A program made the translations under genes and the position numbers. A stretch of DNA of 64,000 bases from Sinonovacula constricta (lineage: Eukaryota; Mollusca; Bivalvia; Cardiida; Solecurtidae): positions 26,403,071 through 26,467,070 of the forward strand of contig CM017571.1 of the NCBI GenBank assembly GCA_007844125.1, written 5' to 3'. The notes under the pieces were generated by a model. The model was not told the origin of the DNA, searched no databases, and worked only from the letters and a program-made list of their open reading frames with translations. Numbering within the stretch: position 1 is the first letter of the stretch; each line of letters opens with the position of its first letter. Of the stretch, positions 42,458 through 54,490 are shown piece after piece.

Positions 42458-44666
42458 ATTGGATATATGTAAAAATGAATATGTTTGCGTAATTAACAAA
42501 TTTAAGCGTATGCAATGTTGCAATTTGTAAATTAAACATTGAATATTGGTGGATACCCACTTCCATAGTTTACATTTAAACCTTCATAGCTTATCAGCCA
42601 TTGTTACAAGTACAAAGTTTAAATTGTGGCTACCATTATGGTATTGACTTCGAGTTAATATTCATCACACCTACTTTTGCCTTGAATGGTGTCATGGTAT
42701 TGTGCTCTCTAGTCAGTTTTTGTAAATAATTATTACATATTATATGGATAGAGGTCCCGATGTCATTGTCAGTCCAAGGACTCTGAACGAAAGAAGTAAA
42801 TTATGTACAAACCTATTCTTGCTGCTAACAGGAAATTGCGAGGAAATAAGTCACTGAAAGACATTGTTCATCATTTACGACATCATTATTTATTGTGGAT
42901 GGATATCTACAGTAATTATATATTGCAATATATTGTGATATGTTTGGGACGTATTGCGATACATATTGCATTGTTTTATTGACTATATAATCTCATTTTT
43001 TAACCTAATAAAATATATAGGAAGATATTCAAGTTTTTATTAAAATATAGGAAAGCAGCCTGCAGTAAATGACTCTTTATCCAGTAACAAATTAAGTAAG
43101 TAACTATAAACAATGATCAGAAAGCAGAAATAATAATTCTTTTAGAACAAAGAACAAAAATAACTTTCCAATAAAAAGAAAAGCTGGCAGCATTGTGCAA
43201 TAAGCTAATAAACTCCCAAAATGACATGAGGTCAGACTTTAAAGCAGTGTTTATAAATAACCTTGATATGTTCTGCAGTACAGTCTAAAATGCTGACTGC
43301 CAAATCCAGCTCTGCACAACTATTAATGTATATTCTGCATTTATTCCATTATAAATTTTCGGAAATTATATTTTATTGTAGTGGTTGCTTTACATTAACC
43401 TTTTTTTAAATGCAAATCAGGTGTTAAGTATAAAAATAGAGAAATTAGTGGATGAATGTGAGGTACAGGGATTTACCAGACTAAAGATCCCACATTCTAT
43501 ACAAATAAATTACCAGCCTATATGCACAAAAAATAAATCCTGTGTCCATATGGACACAAATAGTCCAGAGTAACTTCTCTTTCAAGCCACAATAATGGCG
43601 ATCTCGGCAACTCTTAACATTTGTCCTGTTTCTTTAATGCCACTCCGTCCATTTCGGTATCAAATGATTTGGTTATCAGTCAAGGTCCATGGAATTATGG
43701 GAAGCATATTTATTATATATAGATTTATTATATATAGTATAGCATTGTTGTATTTAGACATAAAAGTGAATTGCTATCTGTGTTAAAAATAATAACCAAT
43801 CGTTTAAGCACAACATATTCCTGTTCTCGTCACAAACACTTTTAATTGAAGCTCTATATCTTTCGTATAATTTAAAAAACAACAACTTTTGGTTTAATTA
43901 TGGCAAAATAGACAGTCTTAAGAAGCTTTTGGGGCAAACGGAAAAATCGGCACAACAGAAACCAGTTATAATGACTATTTACAATGAACATAAAGTTTAA
44001 ATATGTGTATATGTTTTAAGACTAAAGAGATGTTAGATTCAGTGTGTAGTTTGCTATTGTACCAAACCACAGTTGGACCCCTGTTTTCATGATCTGAGGT
44101 ATTTATGATATCCTGTATCTTGGGCTCTGAAGCTGTCATATACTTAGCTGACTAATTAAGGCCACTCCGGCTCTCTACTGCTAACTAAACCCCTAAGGCC
44201 AGTCAACAGAGAGGTACTTAGCTACAGAATGAAGTCGATGTCATTTATTCTTTACTATCATGTGTTCCCATGAACAAATTTTTTATTCCTAATCACAAAG
44301 CTCAGATGCCTGGAAATGACTTTTAGTTAATTTATAAAGGCTATGTTCAAAAGCTGGAGGGGCCCATTTAAAAGCTTCAAGGGACCAGCAGCCCTTTGCC
44401 TGGACCCACTGGGCACCAGCTTTTTTTTCCCCATTATTTTAAAAACTTCTCAGTTTCACCCATGTGATCAGCTAGGTGCTTGATCATGTGACCGAGTAGA
44501 CAGAGCATTCTGGTAGTTGGTGTCATGTTAATCATTGCAGTAAGTACCTACATTTTAGCAGATTTTATTTTCAATTTGTGTACATTAGTATTTTATGTTT
44601 TTTATTTTCAGATACTGCCAAGATGTTCTTATACCTAGTGATGGAGGAATCATGATTTAGACTTAC
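42458..44666. other. No recognised gene
   Basis: AT-rich; the small ORFs at 43385-43573 and 43595-43786 lack motifs. 44330-44440 is a GC-richer patch without coding signal. Confidence 0.45.
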
Positions 44667-44840
44667 GTCTTTTCAGAAGACTGATCATGTGTTATTGAGA
44701 GGTTTTTTTATTAACTTTTTTTTATATTTTTTTTCTTTGTCAATTGACATATTGTCTTTTCAGAAGACTGATCATGTGTTATTGAGAGGTTTTTTTATTA
44801 ACTTTTTTTTATATTTTTTTTCTTTGTCAATTGACATATA
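44667..44840. repeat. 87-bp tandem duplication
   Basis: GTCTTTTCAGAAGACTGATC… …CAATTGACATAT is present twice in immediate succession with at most one end difference. Confidence 0.97.
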
Positions 44841-45284
44841 TTTCATTTTGTTAATTAACATTATTTAAATCAATTTTATTAGTTTTAAAGAAAGGACATG
44901 GTTTGTAGCCTAATTTCAGTCATGCTTTTAATACCTCCCCATGGGCCAAGACATTTAATTAGATAAAAACTTCCAACAACTAATAGTGAGCGCTAGAATA
45001 TCCTTTTGTCTGAATTGTTTATTCAAACAGGTAAATATAACCCAAGAAAAAGTATATTACAATCTTCTGTACTTTTGCTTGGCCATTATAATTATAATTA
45101 AATATTATTGTAAAATACTTAAAGTGTTGATGGTAACAATTTGATAATCTGAATGCATTAATGAGATGTATTTGCGAGATTTACAGTTTCTTTGTCCCCA
45201 TTGATAATTCAATATGTTTTCTAACTTGTCTATTATGAAGAACCATTAAGACTGATAGGAACCTGTGGCCAAGCCTGTACAGCC

Positions 45285-45400
45285 ACCAACTCTGAACTCT
45301 TCAGCTCCTCATTATGTGGGTTCATGTCCCAGTCAGGGCAACAACTTTCAAGAGGAGAGGTCTTCTAGCTGTGCAGTGGTACGCCGGTGGTGCAAACCTA
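45285..45400 (+). repeat. tRNA-like SINE remnant, family D, copy 2
   Basis: GTGGGTTCATGTCCCAGTCA, CAACTTTCAAGAGGAGAGGT and CTAGCTGTGCAG follow the order of 14648-14730. Confidence 0.5.
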
Positions 45401-45483
45401 GGTTTATTTCTTACTATTTGAGGATCATGACCCAATCCCCAGGATTAGAAATGTATTGCATCGTTTTAGAAAAAGTGTCTGTA

Positions 45484-46645
45484 CCGTAAAGTTTTATAGA
45501 TAAGACGCACACAAAGATAAGACGCACCCCCTCTTCGAGGTCTAGAATCAAGAAAAAAAAGTAAATTCTCAAAGACAAGACGCATCCCCGATTCACTAAT
45601 CCATCTGGCCGCCATTACGAAATTCCCGCGTCGCCGCATCGCTCGATTTGACTCGAGGGAACATGTTCCAATTGTTCCGTAAATCGGTGTTTGCGCCGAG
45701 TGCTTATTATTCTCTAAGTGTCTTGAATAATACGCCGCGACTGTTTGCCTAGTGAGACCGTGTGTATTGTGTTACGTTATGACACTCTACCCCAATATAT
45801 CGTTACACGCCAGACAGGATATTCTCGCGGCTATCCCAGCCCTACACATGAGAGAACATCCTGTTTCACGCGGCAGCATGTCATAAAAACAATTAAGTTC
45901 TAGGCCTATAATTAAGTTCTCGACACATGGGACAAACACACAAATGACATTTAAAATAACAACTAAAGGCTTTTATATGTTCATTTTCACACCATGCTAT
46001 TTAAGTGACCGCTTACCAACAAATTAGTTCTATGCACCTTTGTAATTACTTACGAATGATGGACGATCTATTAACATCCAAAAGAGGTGTGAAAACTTGT
46101 CTGCGCAAATAGCCGATGCACATTATATTGTTGTTAAGTGGGTTTTTAATTTCAACTTAAAATTTATTCGTAGTTAACATTTAAAATAAAACAAATTTCA
46201 ATTCAAAATTGATCAATTGAATAATGCCATATTACCTAGACGATGATAATAACAGCGTCGTCAATGAATATGCCCGTTCCACTAAAACTCAATAACCGTT
46301 TCCGGATTATGAAACTTCGCCGATTTTGTTAGAATAAATTGATATTTATGCAAATATCTATTGCATATTGTTGTTTTATGTATACACAAACGAATTTAAA
46401 TGTCTCTTTTTATGTTTAATGTCAAATTTTAGGTAAAAACAACGTAACTTTTCCCTTAAAATAGCACAATACAGTTGTCTATGGCCGATACTATAGGCGA
46501 TATTCTCTGCAGTCGGTTTAGTCTAAGGGTCAATTTTGGTCTGGGGAAAAAAGGGGAAAACTTAAATTTGCATGTATAAGACGCAACCCCCACTTTTTTA
46601 TCATCATTTGGGGCAAAAAACTGTCTTATCTATAAAACTTTACGG
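45484..46645. mobile_element. TA-flanked non-autonomous DNA transposon (1,162 bp)
   Basis: Perfect 23-bp inverted ends start CCGTAAAGTTTTATAGATAA. TA flanks both sides (45482-45483, 46646-46647). Inside each end are AAGACGCAC/CCCCC motifs (TAAGACGCACCCCC and TAAGACGCAACCCCC). TA duplication and this subterminal style point to the Tc1/mariner/pogo superfamily. There is no transposase ORF; the CpG-rich interior (45600-45720) has no reading frame of note. Confidence 0.9.
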
Positions 46646-46659
46646 TACTTCCAAGTTAA

Positions 46660-46915
46660 ACTGTAAAAGGGGATCAGATGACGAAGTGCATGGCTCAGAT
46701 GCACACCCGGAACGACCAGTGTTGCCCGACCTGAACGACCAGCGATGCTCACCCACGATGACCTGGGTTGTCAACCCAGGACGACGAGTGTTGCCCACCC
46801 AAGACGACCTGCAGAGTTTCTCCACATTTCAGTCCGATAGGGCTTATTCCTGAGCTGTACAACACACTCCTTCAGCTTGGTTTCCGAAGGAGTCATTACG
46901 GCGATGGATAATTTT
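46660..46915 (+). repeat. Left flank copy of the array-terminal block
   Basis: GGGGATCAGATGACGAAGTG… GACCTGCAGAGTTTCTCCAC… GGCTTATTCCTGAGCTGTAC… GGCGATGGATAATTTT. It recurs almost unchanged at 52319-52543, so the array is bounded by direct repeats about 5.65 kb apart. It contains the minisatellite GTTGCCCACCCAGGACGACC-like units. Confidence 0.85.
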
Positions 46916-47990
46916 TGAAGTTGTTTCATTGTGTACTTTTCCGTTAAACTGTACCTGGCATTTCAAAATTATTTTTGTGTTGATGCTTTGGCCTTTAAGC
47001 GGTTAGGAATAAGGTGTCACTCATTATCCTCTTCTTCTGCTTTAATACGGTTAGCTGCTAATGATGTAGAATACTTTTAAGTAAACTCCTTAAACAGTTA
47101 GGATAGCTAGTTTTAATTGACATAACATAGTAAATTTTTGCTCGTTAATTTAATATTTTTGCTTTTTTCAATGTGTATTTCTCAATCCTAAATATCTCGT
47201 AGGTTAAATTTTGTGGTGTGTGTGGCCTGCCCACAGGTCCAAGTGATGCGCCAGTGCTGTTGTTGGAAGTGCTGATGTAGTTGCCAATGCACCGTTCCGA
47301 CAGAATGTTCAAGGAAACCTTAGACTTGCTTTCGCTGCGATGCAAATAGTGACTAGGGTCCCATCAAGAAGGTGTATAATAGCTCCTTTCTCATGACCTG
47401 TTAAAACAAAGTACCATCCTCTTGCATAGCACGTGATCTCTGTATTGACGAGCAGCCCAGTAGGCAGCAGTGTATGCATCTGTACCTTTGCCTCATTTAG
47501 GTCTTGCATTAATGTTCATGTCGATCCCATTACGAACGGTGTGTGTATCTCCATCAGTCATGTTCCGCGTCAGCCGCCAGATAATCCGTATGGATGAAAA
47601 GGGAGCCGAGCGCGTAAGCCTCCCCTTCTGGCACATAGCCTCTCCATGGACAAGACCCTAAGCCAGCCTCCACGTGGTACACCATGGTAACTGGGCTCCT
47701 TGCAGGCCCAGGCTAGATGGCTAGGGATCTGGGAGCAGGTTGGAGCCCCAGAGGTGCAGTGTCCAGGGCCCATCGGCATATGGATATGTCCGGACACTCA
47801 CCAATCCACCCCCACCTATGGGTTAAATAGGCGTGCAGACATAGCATGTAAGCCCTGGCAGGCTGTATGTCTAGGAGTGGGACTCCAAACTCAATCCCGC
47901 CCCCCAGGGTGACTTCATATTAGGTCTTCATATTAGGTTACACTTTAGGGTGCTGTTGACTTGCAGGGGGTCCTTGGGGTAAAGGCAAAG
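46916..47990. other. Unique segment at the array start, partly GC-rich; unrecognised small ORFs
   Basis: 47210-47940 is GC-rich relative to the window. The minus strand has an ORF at 47309-47509 (MQDLNEAKVQMHTLLPTGLL… ARGWYFVLTGHEKGAIIHLL) and another at 47145-47345 (…LGPVGRPHTPQNLTYEIFRI). I recognise no family. 47935-47965 (GGTGCTGTTGACTT) echoes the minus-strand locus near 18845. Confidence 0.4.
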
Positions 47991-49244
47991 TTGTACAGGC
48001 GATGTTGTCCAGAAAGGGGCATCGGACAGATGAAGTTGATGGCTTAGACGACCCAGGGCGACCATCTAGAGACTGCCGACGTTGGCAGTCCGAGATGCCC
48101 AAACCACGGGTAAGTTTGGTTGTTGTCAAAATAGGTACGTTGCGTTGAAGAAAATGGAATGTTTTTTCTGTAAATTTACTACAGCCGTTGTGTAAATATT
48201 ACCTCGAAGCATAGCATGCTTTGAAAAGAGTAAAAACTTGGTCAAGTACTGTGGCTTCCGGCTGGAATGCAATCTTAGAAAGCCCTAATTTAAGTTGCTC
48301 CTCTACCTGAATCCTTGTGGTGTTGGTAGGAAATAAGAGCTGTAGGACAGAAAGACTTCCTTACAGCTGTAGTTCATCTTGAAGGAAGTGGTAGTTTTCG
48401 AGTCTGTATGCCGTTCCACAAGCCTGACATCGCAGTGTTCATGTATGCAGCATAACTGACTGTAAACGTGGTTCATTTTATTGCTTTTCGTCATTCATTA
48501 GTAAACAGAAAAAATTCCTCTTTCGTTTATATAATGTAATCCTTGGAACCCTCTGACCATTTACATTGCATTTCCATGAAACTAAACCACGGTTTTCTTC
48601 TTCTTTTGTAGCCTGGAATGCATCGTTACTAGAGACTCTTCTGAATCCTGATCCTCCGGAGAGGCTCCAGACCACAAGCATCCTACACTGAGCCTTGGCG
48701 GTACTCTCTCAGTCAGCAGCTTTAAGGTCACATCAAGCCTCGGGTTTAGGGAAGGTCGCAGTCCCATGCTGTGGCGACTGTAGCCTCTTTGTAGCTGCTG
48801 TGTTTACCACATTCTTGCGTGTCTTCATTCGATCCAGTTAGGAACTCAATTCTTCAGCTCTCGGCATTTGGGGTGCACGTTTTTCCTACTGTCCTCTGCA
48901 TTTGAGAGTTGCTTCATATTGGCTCGCACGCATACTGACACAACTTTGTTTCTTATACCAGCCAACACTAATCAGACTAAATTTTTGCCAGTGACTCGCA
49001 CTTGTACGACTAATAGGACTGCAGCGAATGTGTGAGAGCTGAAAGAGTTGGGAATACCCGAGGCTTCTGCATTGTCCGAGTTTCTGTAACATTATACTGT
49101 TAGGTGCTGCTGTTCTGGAGATTATCTTTGGGTTATTGGAAAGTTGTGCGAGGCTGACTTGAAAGGGATCAGGGGGACGAAGTGCATGGCTCAGATGCAC
49201 ACCCGGGACGACCATTGTTGCCCTACCTGAACGACCAGCGATGC
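47990..49244 (+). repeat. Array unit 1 (about 1.245 kb)
   Basis: It contains, in order, the hairpin GACTGCCGACGTTGGCAGTC (48071-48090), a donor-like CCACGG|GTAAGT (48107), and about 500 bp of intron-like sequence. An acceptor-like TTCTTCTTCTTTTGTAG|CCTGGAATG (48608) and a block homologous to 18790-19315 follow. It ends in the GGGATCAGGGGGACGAAGTG block and the minisatellite (CCCAGGATGACCAGGGTTGC). Its left edge differs from the other units. Confidence 0.85.
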
Positions 49245-50490
49245 CCACCCAGGATGACCAGGGTTGCCAACCCAGGACGAGTGTTGCTCAGACGACCCAG
49301 GGCGACCATCTAGAGACTGCCGACGTTGGCAGTCCGAAGATGCCTAAACCACGGGTAAGTTTGGTTGTTGTCAAAATAGGTACGTTGCGTCGAAGAAAAT
49401 GGAACGTTTTTTCTGTAAATTTACTACAGCCGTTGTGTAAATATTACCTCGAAGCATAGCATGCTTTGGAAAGGGTAGAAACTTGGTCAAGTTCTGTGGC
49501 TTCTGGCTGGAATGCAATCTTAGAAAGCCCTAATTTTAAGTTGCTCCTCTACCTGAATCCTTGTGGTGTTGGTAGGAAATAAGAGCTGTAGGACAGAAAG
49601 ACTTCCTTACAGCTGTAGTTCATCTTGAAGGAAGTGGTAGTTTTCGAGTCTATGTCCTTCCACAAGCCTGACATCGCAGTGTTCATGTATGCAGCATAAC
49701 TGACTGTAAACGTGGTTCATTTTATTGCTTTTCGTCATTCAATAGTAAACAGAAAAAATTCCTCTTTCATTTATGTTATGTAATCCTTGCAACCCTCTGA
49801 CCATTTACATTGCATTTCCATGAAACTAAACCACGGTTTTCTTCTTCTTTTGTAGCCTGGAATGCATCGTTACTAGAGACTCTTCTGAATCCTGATCCTC
49901 CGGAGAGGCTCCAGACCACAAGCATCCTACACTGAGCCTTGGCGGTACTCTCTCAGTCAGCAGCTTTAAGGTCACATCAAGCCTTGGGTTTAGGGAAGGT
50001 CGCAGTCCCATGCTGTGGCGACTGTAGCCTCTTTGTAGCTGCTGTGTTTACCACATTCTTGCGTGTCTTTATTCGATCCAGTTAGGAACTCAATTCTTCA
50101 GCTCTCTGCATTTGGGGTGCACGTTTTTCCTACTGTCCTCTGCATTTGAGAGTTGCTTCATATTGGCTCGCACGCATACCGACACAACTTTGTTTCTTAT
50201 ACCAGCCAACACTAATCAGACTAAATTTTTGCCAGTGACTCGCACTTGTACGACTAATAGGACTGCAGCGATTGTGTGAGAGCTGAAAGAGTTGGGAATA
50301 CCCGAGGCTTCTGCATTGTCCGAGTTTCTGTAACATTATACTGTTAGGTGCTGCTGTTCTGGAGATTATCTTTGGGTTATTGGAAAGTTGTGCGAGGCTG
50401 ACTTGAAAGGGATCAGGGGGACGAAGTGCATGGCTCAGATGCACACCCGGGACGACCATTGTTGCCCTACCTGAACGACCAGCGATGCCC
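49245..50490 (+). repeat. Array unit 2 (about 1.245 kb)
   Basis: Nearly identical to unit 1, with hairpin at 49316, donor near 49353 and acceptor near 49853. It differs by scattered single-base changes only. Confidence 0.9.
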
Positions 50491-51150
50491 ACCCAGGATG
50501 ACCAGAGTTGCCAACCCAGGACGACGAGTGTTGCTTAGACGACCCAGGGCGACCATCTAGAGACTGCCGACGTTGGCAGTCCGAGAAGCCCAAACCACGG
50601 GTAAGTTTGGTTGTTGTCACAATAGGTACGTTGCGTAGAAGAAAATGGAACATTTTTTCTGTAAATTTACTACAGCCGTTGTGTAAATATTACCTCGAAG
50701 CATAGCATGCTTTGGAAAGGGTAAAAACTTGGTCAAGTTCTGTGGCTTCCGGCTGGACCAGACCACAAGCATCCTACACTGAGCCTTGGCGGTACTCTCT
50801 CAGTCAGCAGCTTTAAGGTCACATCAAGCCTCGGGTTTAGGGAAGGTCGCAGTCCCATGCTGTGGCGACTGTAGCCTCTTTGTTGCTGCTGTGTTTACCA
50901 CATTCTTGCATACTTTATTCAATCCAGTTAGGAACTCAATTCTTCAGCTCTCTGCTTTTGGGGTGCATGTTTTTCCTACTGACCTCTGCATTTGAGAGTT
51001 GCTTCATATTGGCTCGCACGCATACTGACACAACTTTGTTTCTTATACCAGCCAACACGAATCAGACTAAATTTTTGCCAGTGACTCGCACTTGTACGAC
51101 TAATAGGACTGCAGCGAATGTGTAAGAGCTGAAAGGGTTGGACCAGCGAT
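50491..51150 (+). repeat. Array unit 3, internally deleted (665 bp)
   Basis: The hairpin (50562) and donor-like site are kept. About 400 bp including the acceptor and about 180 bp including the terminal block are missing. The two deletion joints are near 50753-50760 and 51138-51145. Confidence 0.88.
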
Positions 51151-52543
51151 GCCCACCCAGGATGACCAGGGTTGCCAACCCAGGATGACGAGTGTTGCTT
51201 AGACGACCCAGGGCGACCATCTAGAGACTGCCGACGTTGGCAGTCCGAGAAGCCCAAACCACGGGTAAGTTTGGTTGTTGTCAAAATAGGTACGTTGCGT
51301 CGAAGAAAATGGAACATTTTTTCTGTAAATTTACTACAGCCGTTGTGTAAATATTACCTCGAAGCATAGCATGCTTTGGAAAGGGTAGAAACTTGGTCAA
51401 GTTCTGTGGCTTCCGGCTGGAATGCAATCTTAGAAAGCCCTAATTTTAAGTTGCTCCTCTACCTGAATCCTTGTGGTGTTGGTAGGAAATAAGAGCTGTA
51501 GGACAGAAAGACTTCCTTACAGCTGTAGTTCATCTTGAAGGAAGTGGTAGTTTTCGAGTCTGTATGCCCTTCCACAAGCCTGACATCGCAGTGTTCATGT
51601 ATGCAGCATAACTGACTGTAAACGTGGTTCATTTTATTGCTTGTCGTCATTCATTAGTAAACAGAAAAAATTCCTCTTTCATTTATGTTATGTAATCCTT
51701 GCAACCCTCTGACCATTTACATTGCATTTCCATGAAACTAAACCACGGTTTTCTTCTTCTTTTGTAGCCTGGAATGCATCGTTACTAGAGACTCTTCTGA
51801 ATCCTGATCCTCCGGAGAGGCTCCAGACCACAAGCATCCTACACTGAGCCTTGGCGGTACTCTCTCAGTCAGCAGCTTTAAGGTCACATCAAGCCTCGGG
51901 TTTAGGGAAGGTCGCAGTCCCATGCTGTGGCGACTGTAGCCTCTTTGTTGCTGCTGTGTTTACCACATTCTTGCATACTTTATTCAATCCAGTTAGGAAC
52001 TCAATTCTTCAGCTCTCTGCTTTTGGGGTGCACGTTTTTCCTACTGTCCTCTGCATTTGAGAGTTGCTTCATATTGGCTCGCACGCATACTGACACAACT
52101 TTGTTTCTTATACCAGCCAACACTAATCAGACTAAATTTTTGCCAGTGACTCGCACTTGTACGACTAATAGGACTGCAGCGAATGTGTGAGAGCTGAAAG
52201 AGTTGGGAATACCCGAGGCTTCTGCATTGTCCGAGTTTCTGTAACATTATACTGTTAGGTGCTGCTGTTCTGGAGATTACCTTTGGGTTATTGGAAAGTT
52301 GTGCGAGGCTGACTTGAAAGGGATCAGGGGGACGAAGTGCATGGCTCAGATGCACACCCGGGACGACCATTGTTGCCCTACCTGAACGACCAGCGATGCC
52401 CACCCAGGACGACAAGTGTTGCCCACCCAGGTCGACCTGCAGAGTTCCTCCACATTTCAGTCCGATAGGGCTTATTCCTGAGCTGTACAACGCACTCCTT
52501 CAGCTTGGTTTCCGATGGAGTCATTACGGCGATGGATAATTTT
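51151..52543 (+). repeat. Array unit 4 plus right boundary block
   Basis: A full unit (hairpin 51227, donor near 51264, acceptor near 51765) followed by the boundary block shared with 46660-46915. The sequence stops at an assembly gap. Confidence 0.9.
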
Positions 52544-52643
52544 NNNNNNNNNNNNNNNNNNNNNNNNNNNNNNNNNNNNNNNNNNNNNNNNNNNNNNNNN
52601 NNNNNNNNNNNNNNNNNNNNNNNNNNNNNNNNNNNNNNNNNNN
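52544..52643. other. Assembly gap (100 N)
   Basis: Exactly 100 unknown bases, the conventional size for a gap of unknown length. It lies directly after the tandem array. Confidence 1.
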
Positions 52644-54095
52644 ATAGAAAATAACTACATGTGACCAACATCAACATAGGAAGGTACTGATGACATTCCG
52701 CACATTTATAACATCAGCCGAATCAAACAACACATTTTTCATAATGCTTCAACTATTTCATGAAGGGACATTATAAACTAAATTCTTAAATCAACTTTTA
52801 CTTGCAAATAAATATATTTAAAAAATATATAGTTATATATTTTAAATACCTATAGAAAAGTAACGTCTTCTACAGCATAATGTGTGAGATCGAGGAATCA
52901 TCCTTAAAATGACAAAGGTTTTTGCTTACTGATCTCCTTAAACTAAGTGGCAGACTTTGAAACATTTACATATATACAAAACAATAAAAACCGATGTACA
53001 TCACAATACGAGGACATGTAATAGTGACCAAACAGGACATACCTGTCTCTGTAACAAGCCCCAAATTATGTGATAACTGCAAAACAATGATGAAATCATA
53101 TACATAGTAGTTAATTGTTCATATGACTTTCATTTGCAGAATAAATAAGATTAATTTATATCTACACGTATTGAAAAGCAACAAACTTTACAGCACCACA
53201 ACTGAGATCAAATCATTAGAAAGACAAATGTTCTTGCATTATCAATATTGTGGACTCACAAACCCATGTTTAAAGGGAATTTAACCACCAGCAGCCCCTG
53301 AGCCCATGTGCTAAAACAAGTACATGTACATTCAATTGTATTTTTTTATTGTTAGATATTTATTGTTAGTACAAGTGTTATATGTACCTGTACTATCCTT
53401 TGAGAAGGAGTTTTGCTGGTTGGATGATCTGCAAAGTTCTTCAGATTAGTGATCTAGGCATTAATGGATTTTTAAATCCCTATTAAGCTGGCATGAAAAG
53501 CCATTATGACGTTTCCGTACTAATTAGTCCAGTTATTCTAGAGTAGATTTTGAACAGACTTCAAAGAATAATTTATATTCCCTGTGAAAAAAGTCATCAG
53601 CTGAAATATGTAAGTTACCTCTTGTGAATTCGGAATTATTGGAATCATCTATTAAGTAAAATGAACTTTATTTCAATGTTGATCAAATGTTGTTTGCTTG
53701 TGTGTCCTTATTTGTCCAAAACCACCACTTATGTTAAGCGAGCATTAACCAATTAATTGAACTTTTTATCTTTTTATCCAACGCGACATTTTGTTGCGCT
53801 AAAATATTATTGGAATTACCCCAAGGAAAAAGAACACTAAAAGCTGATCAAGATGTAAGAGATTGTCTTATTCCCAAGTTTGTTTGAAGCTCGTGCTTTT
53901 TTTTGACGCCTTGGATACCGCACATCCGTGATCTATTGTATTCTATTTAGATTATGCATTAACTAAAATACTCATTTTCACCGTAAAATAACGCATACAA
54001 AAACCCAACCTTCCTTGTTAGAGCCCCAAACCCCATTCAATTATTTTTTTTCATAAAAGGAAAATAACAAAAACTTTGAACAATAAGTGCTTTAG
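52644..54095. other. No recognised feature
   Basis: AT-rich, not continuous with the array. No ORF or repeat of note. Confidence 0.5.
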
Positions 54096-54099
54096 CTCG

Positions 54100-54490
54100 T
54101 GTCGTTCAGGTCCAGAGGTCAAACAAACAAATGAGTTATTATTACTTGAAAAGTTTCCGCAAATGTTGGTGATTAATATCCTAGATCTATGTGAAAAGTG
54201 AGGCGTAACAACACAATCGCCATTACAAACATATATTTTCTATGTGTACTGTGCTGCACAGTTACCGATAGATTTTTTAAACTAAGAAAACCACGTGACC
54301 ACTTTTGAGATTATGTTATATCATCATCCGGGAAATTCGCTCTGACTTTGATATCTATTTTAGCAGAAATTTATATCGTGCTTATTTTAATTTGGGAAAG
54401 AATAAACATTTTAGTGCTTCTTCCACAAGCTGTGCCCCCCCCCCCCCCCCCATGTATTTGATATAGGCAAGCTGTCGTATACCATATTTC
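54100..54490 (+). repeat. TTAA-type element, subtype 2, decayed copy
   Basis: GAAAACCACGTGACCACTTT, CATCATCCGGGAAATTCGCT and the right end GGCAAGCTGTCGTATACCAT align with the other copies. It is interrupted by a C-tract (about 54434-54450). Confidence 0.7.

Noticed and set aside
48582..52490. Repeated 60-149 codon ORFs in the tandem array
   Set aside because: They recur because the DNA recurs; frames differ from the splice-supported reading and no family is seen.
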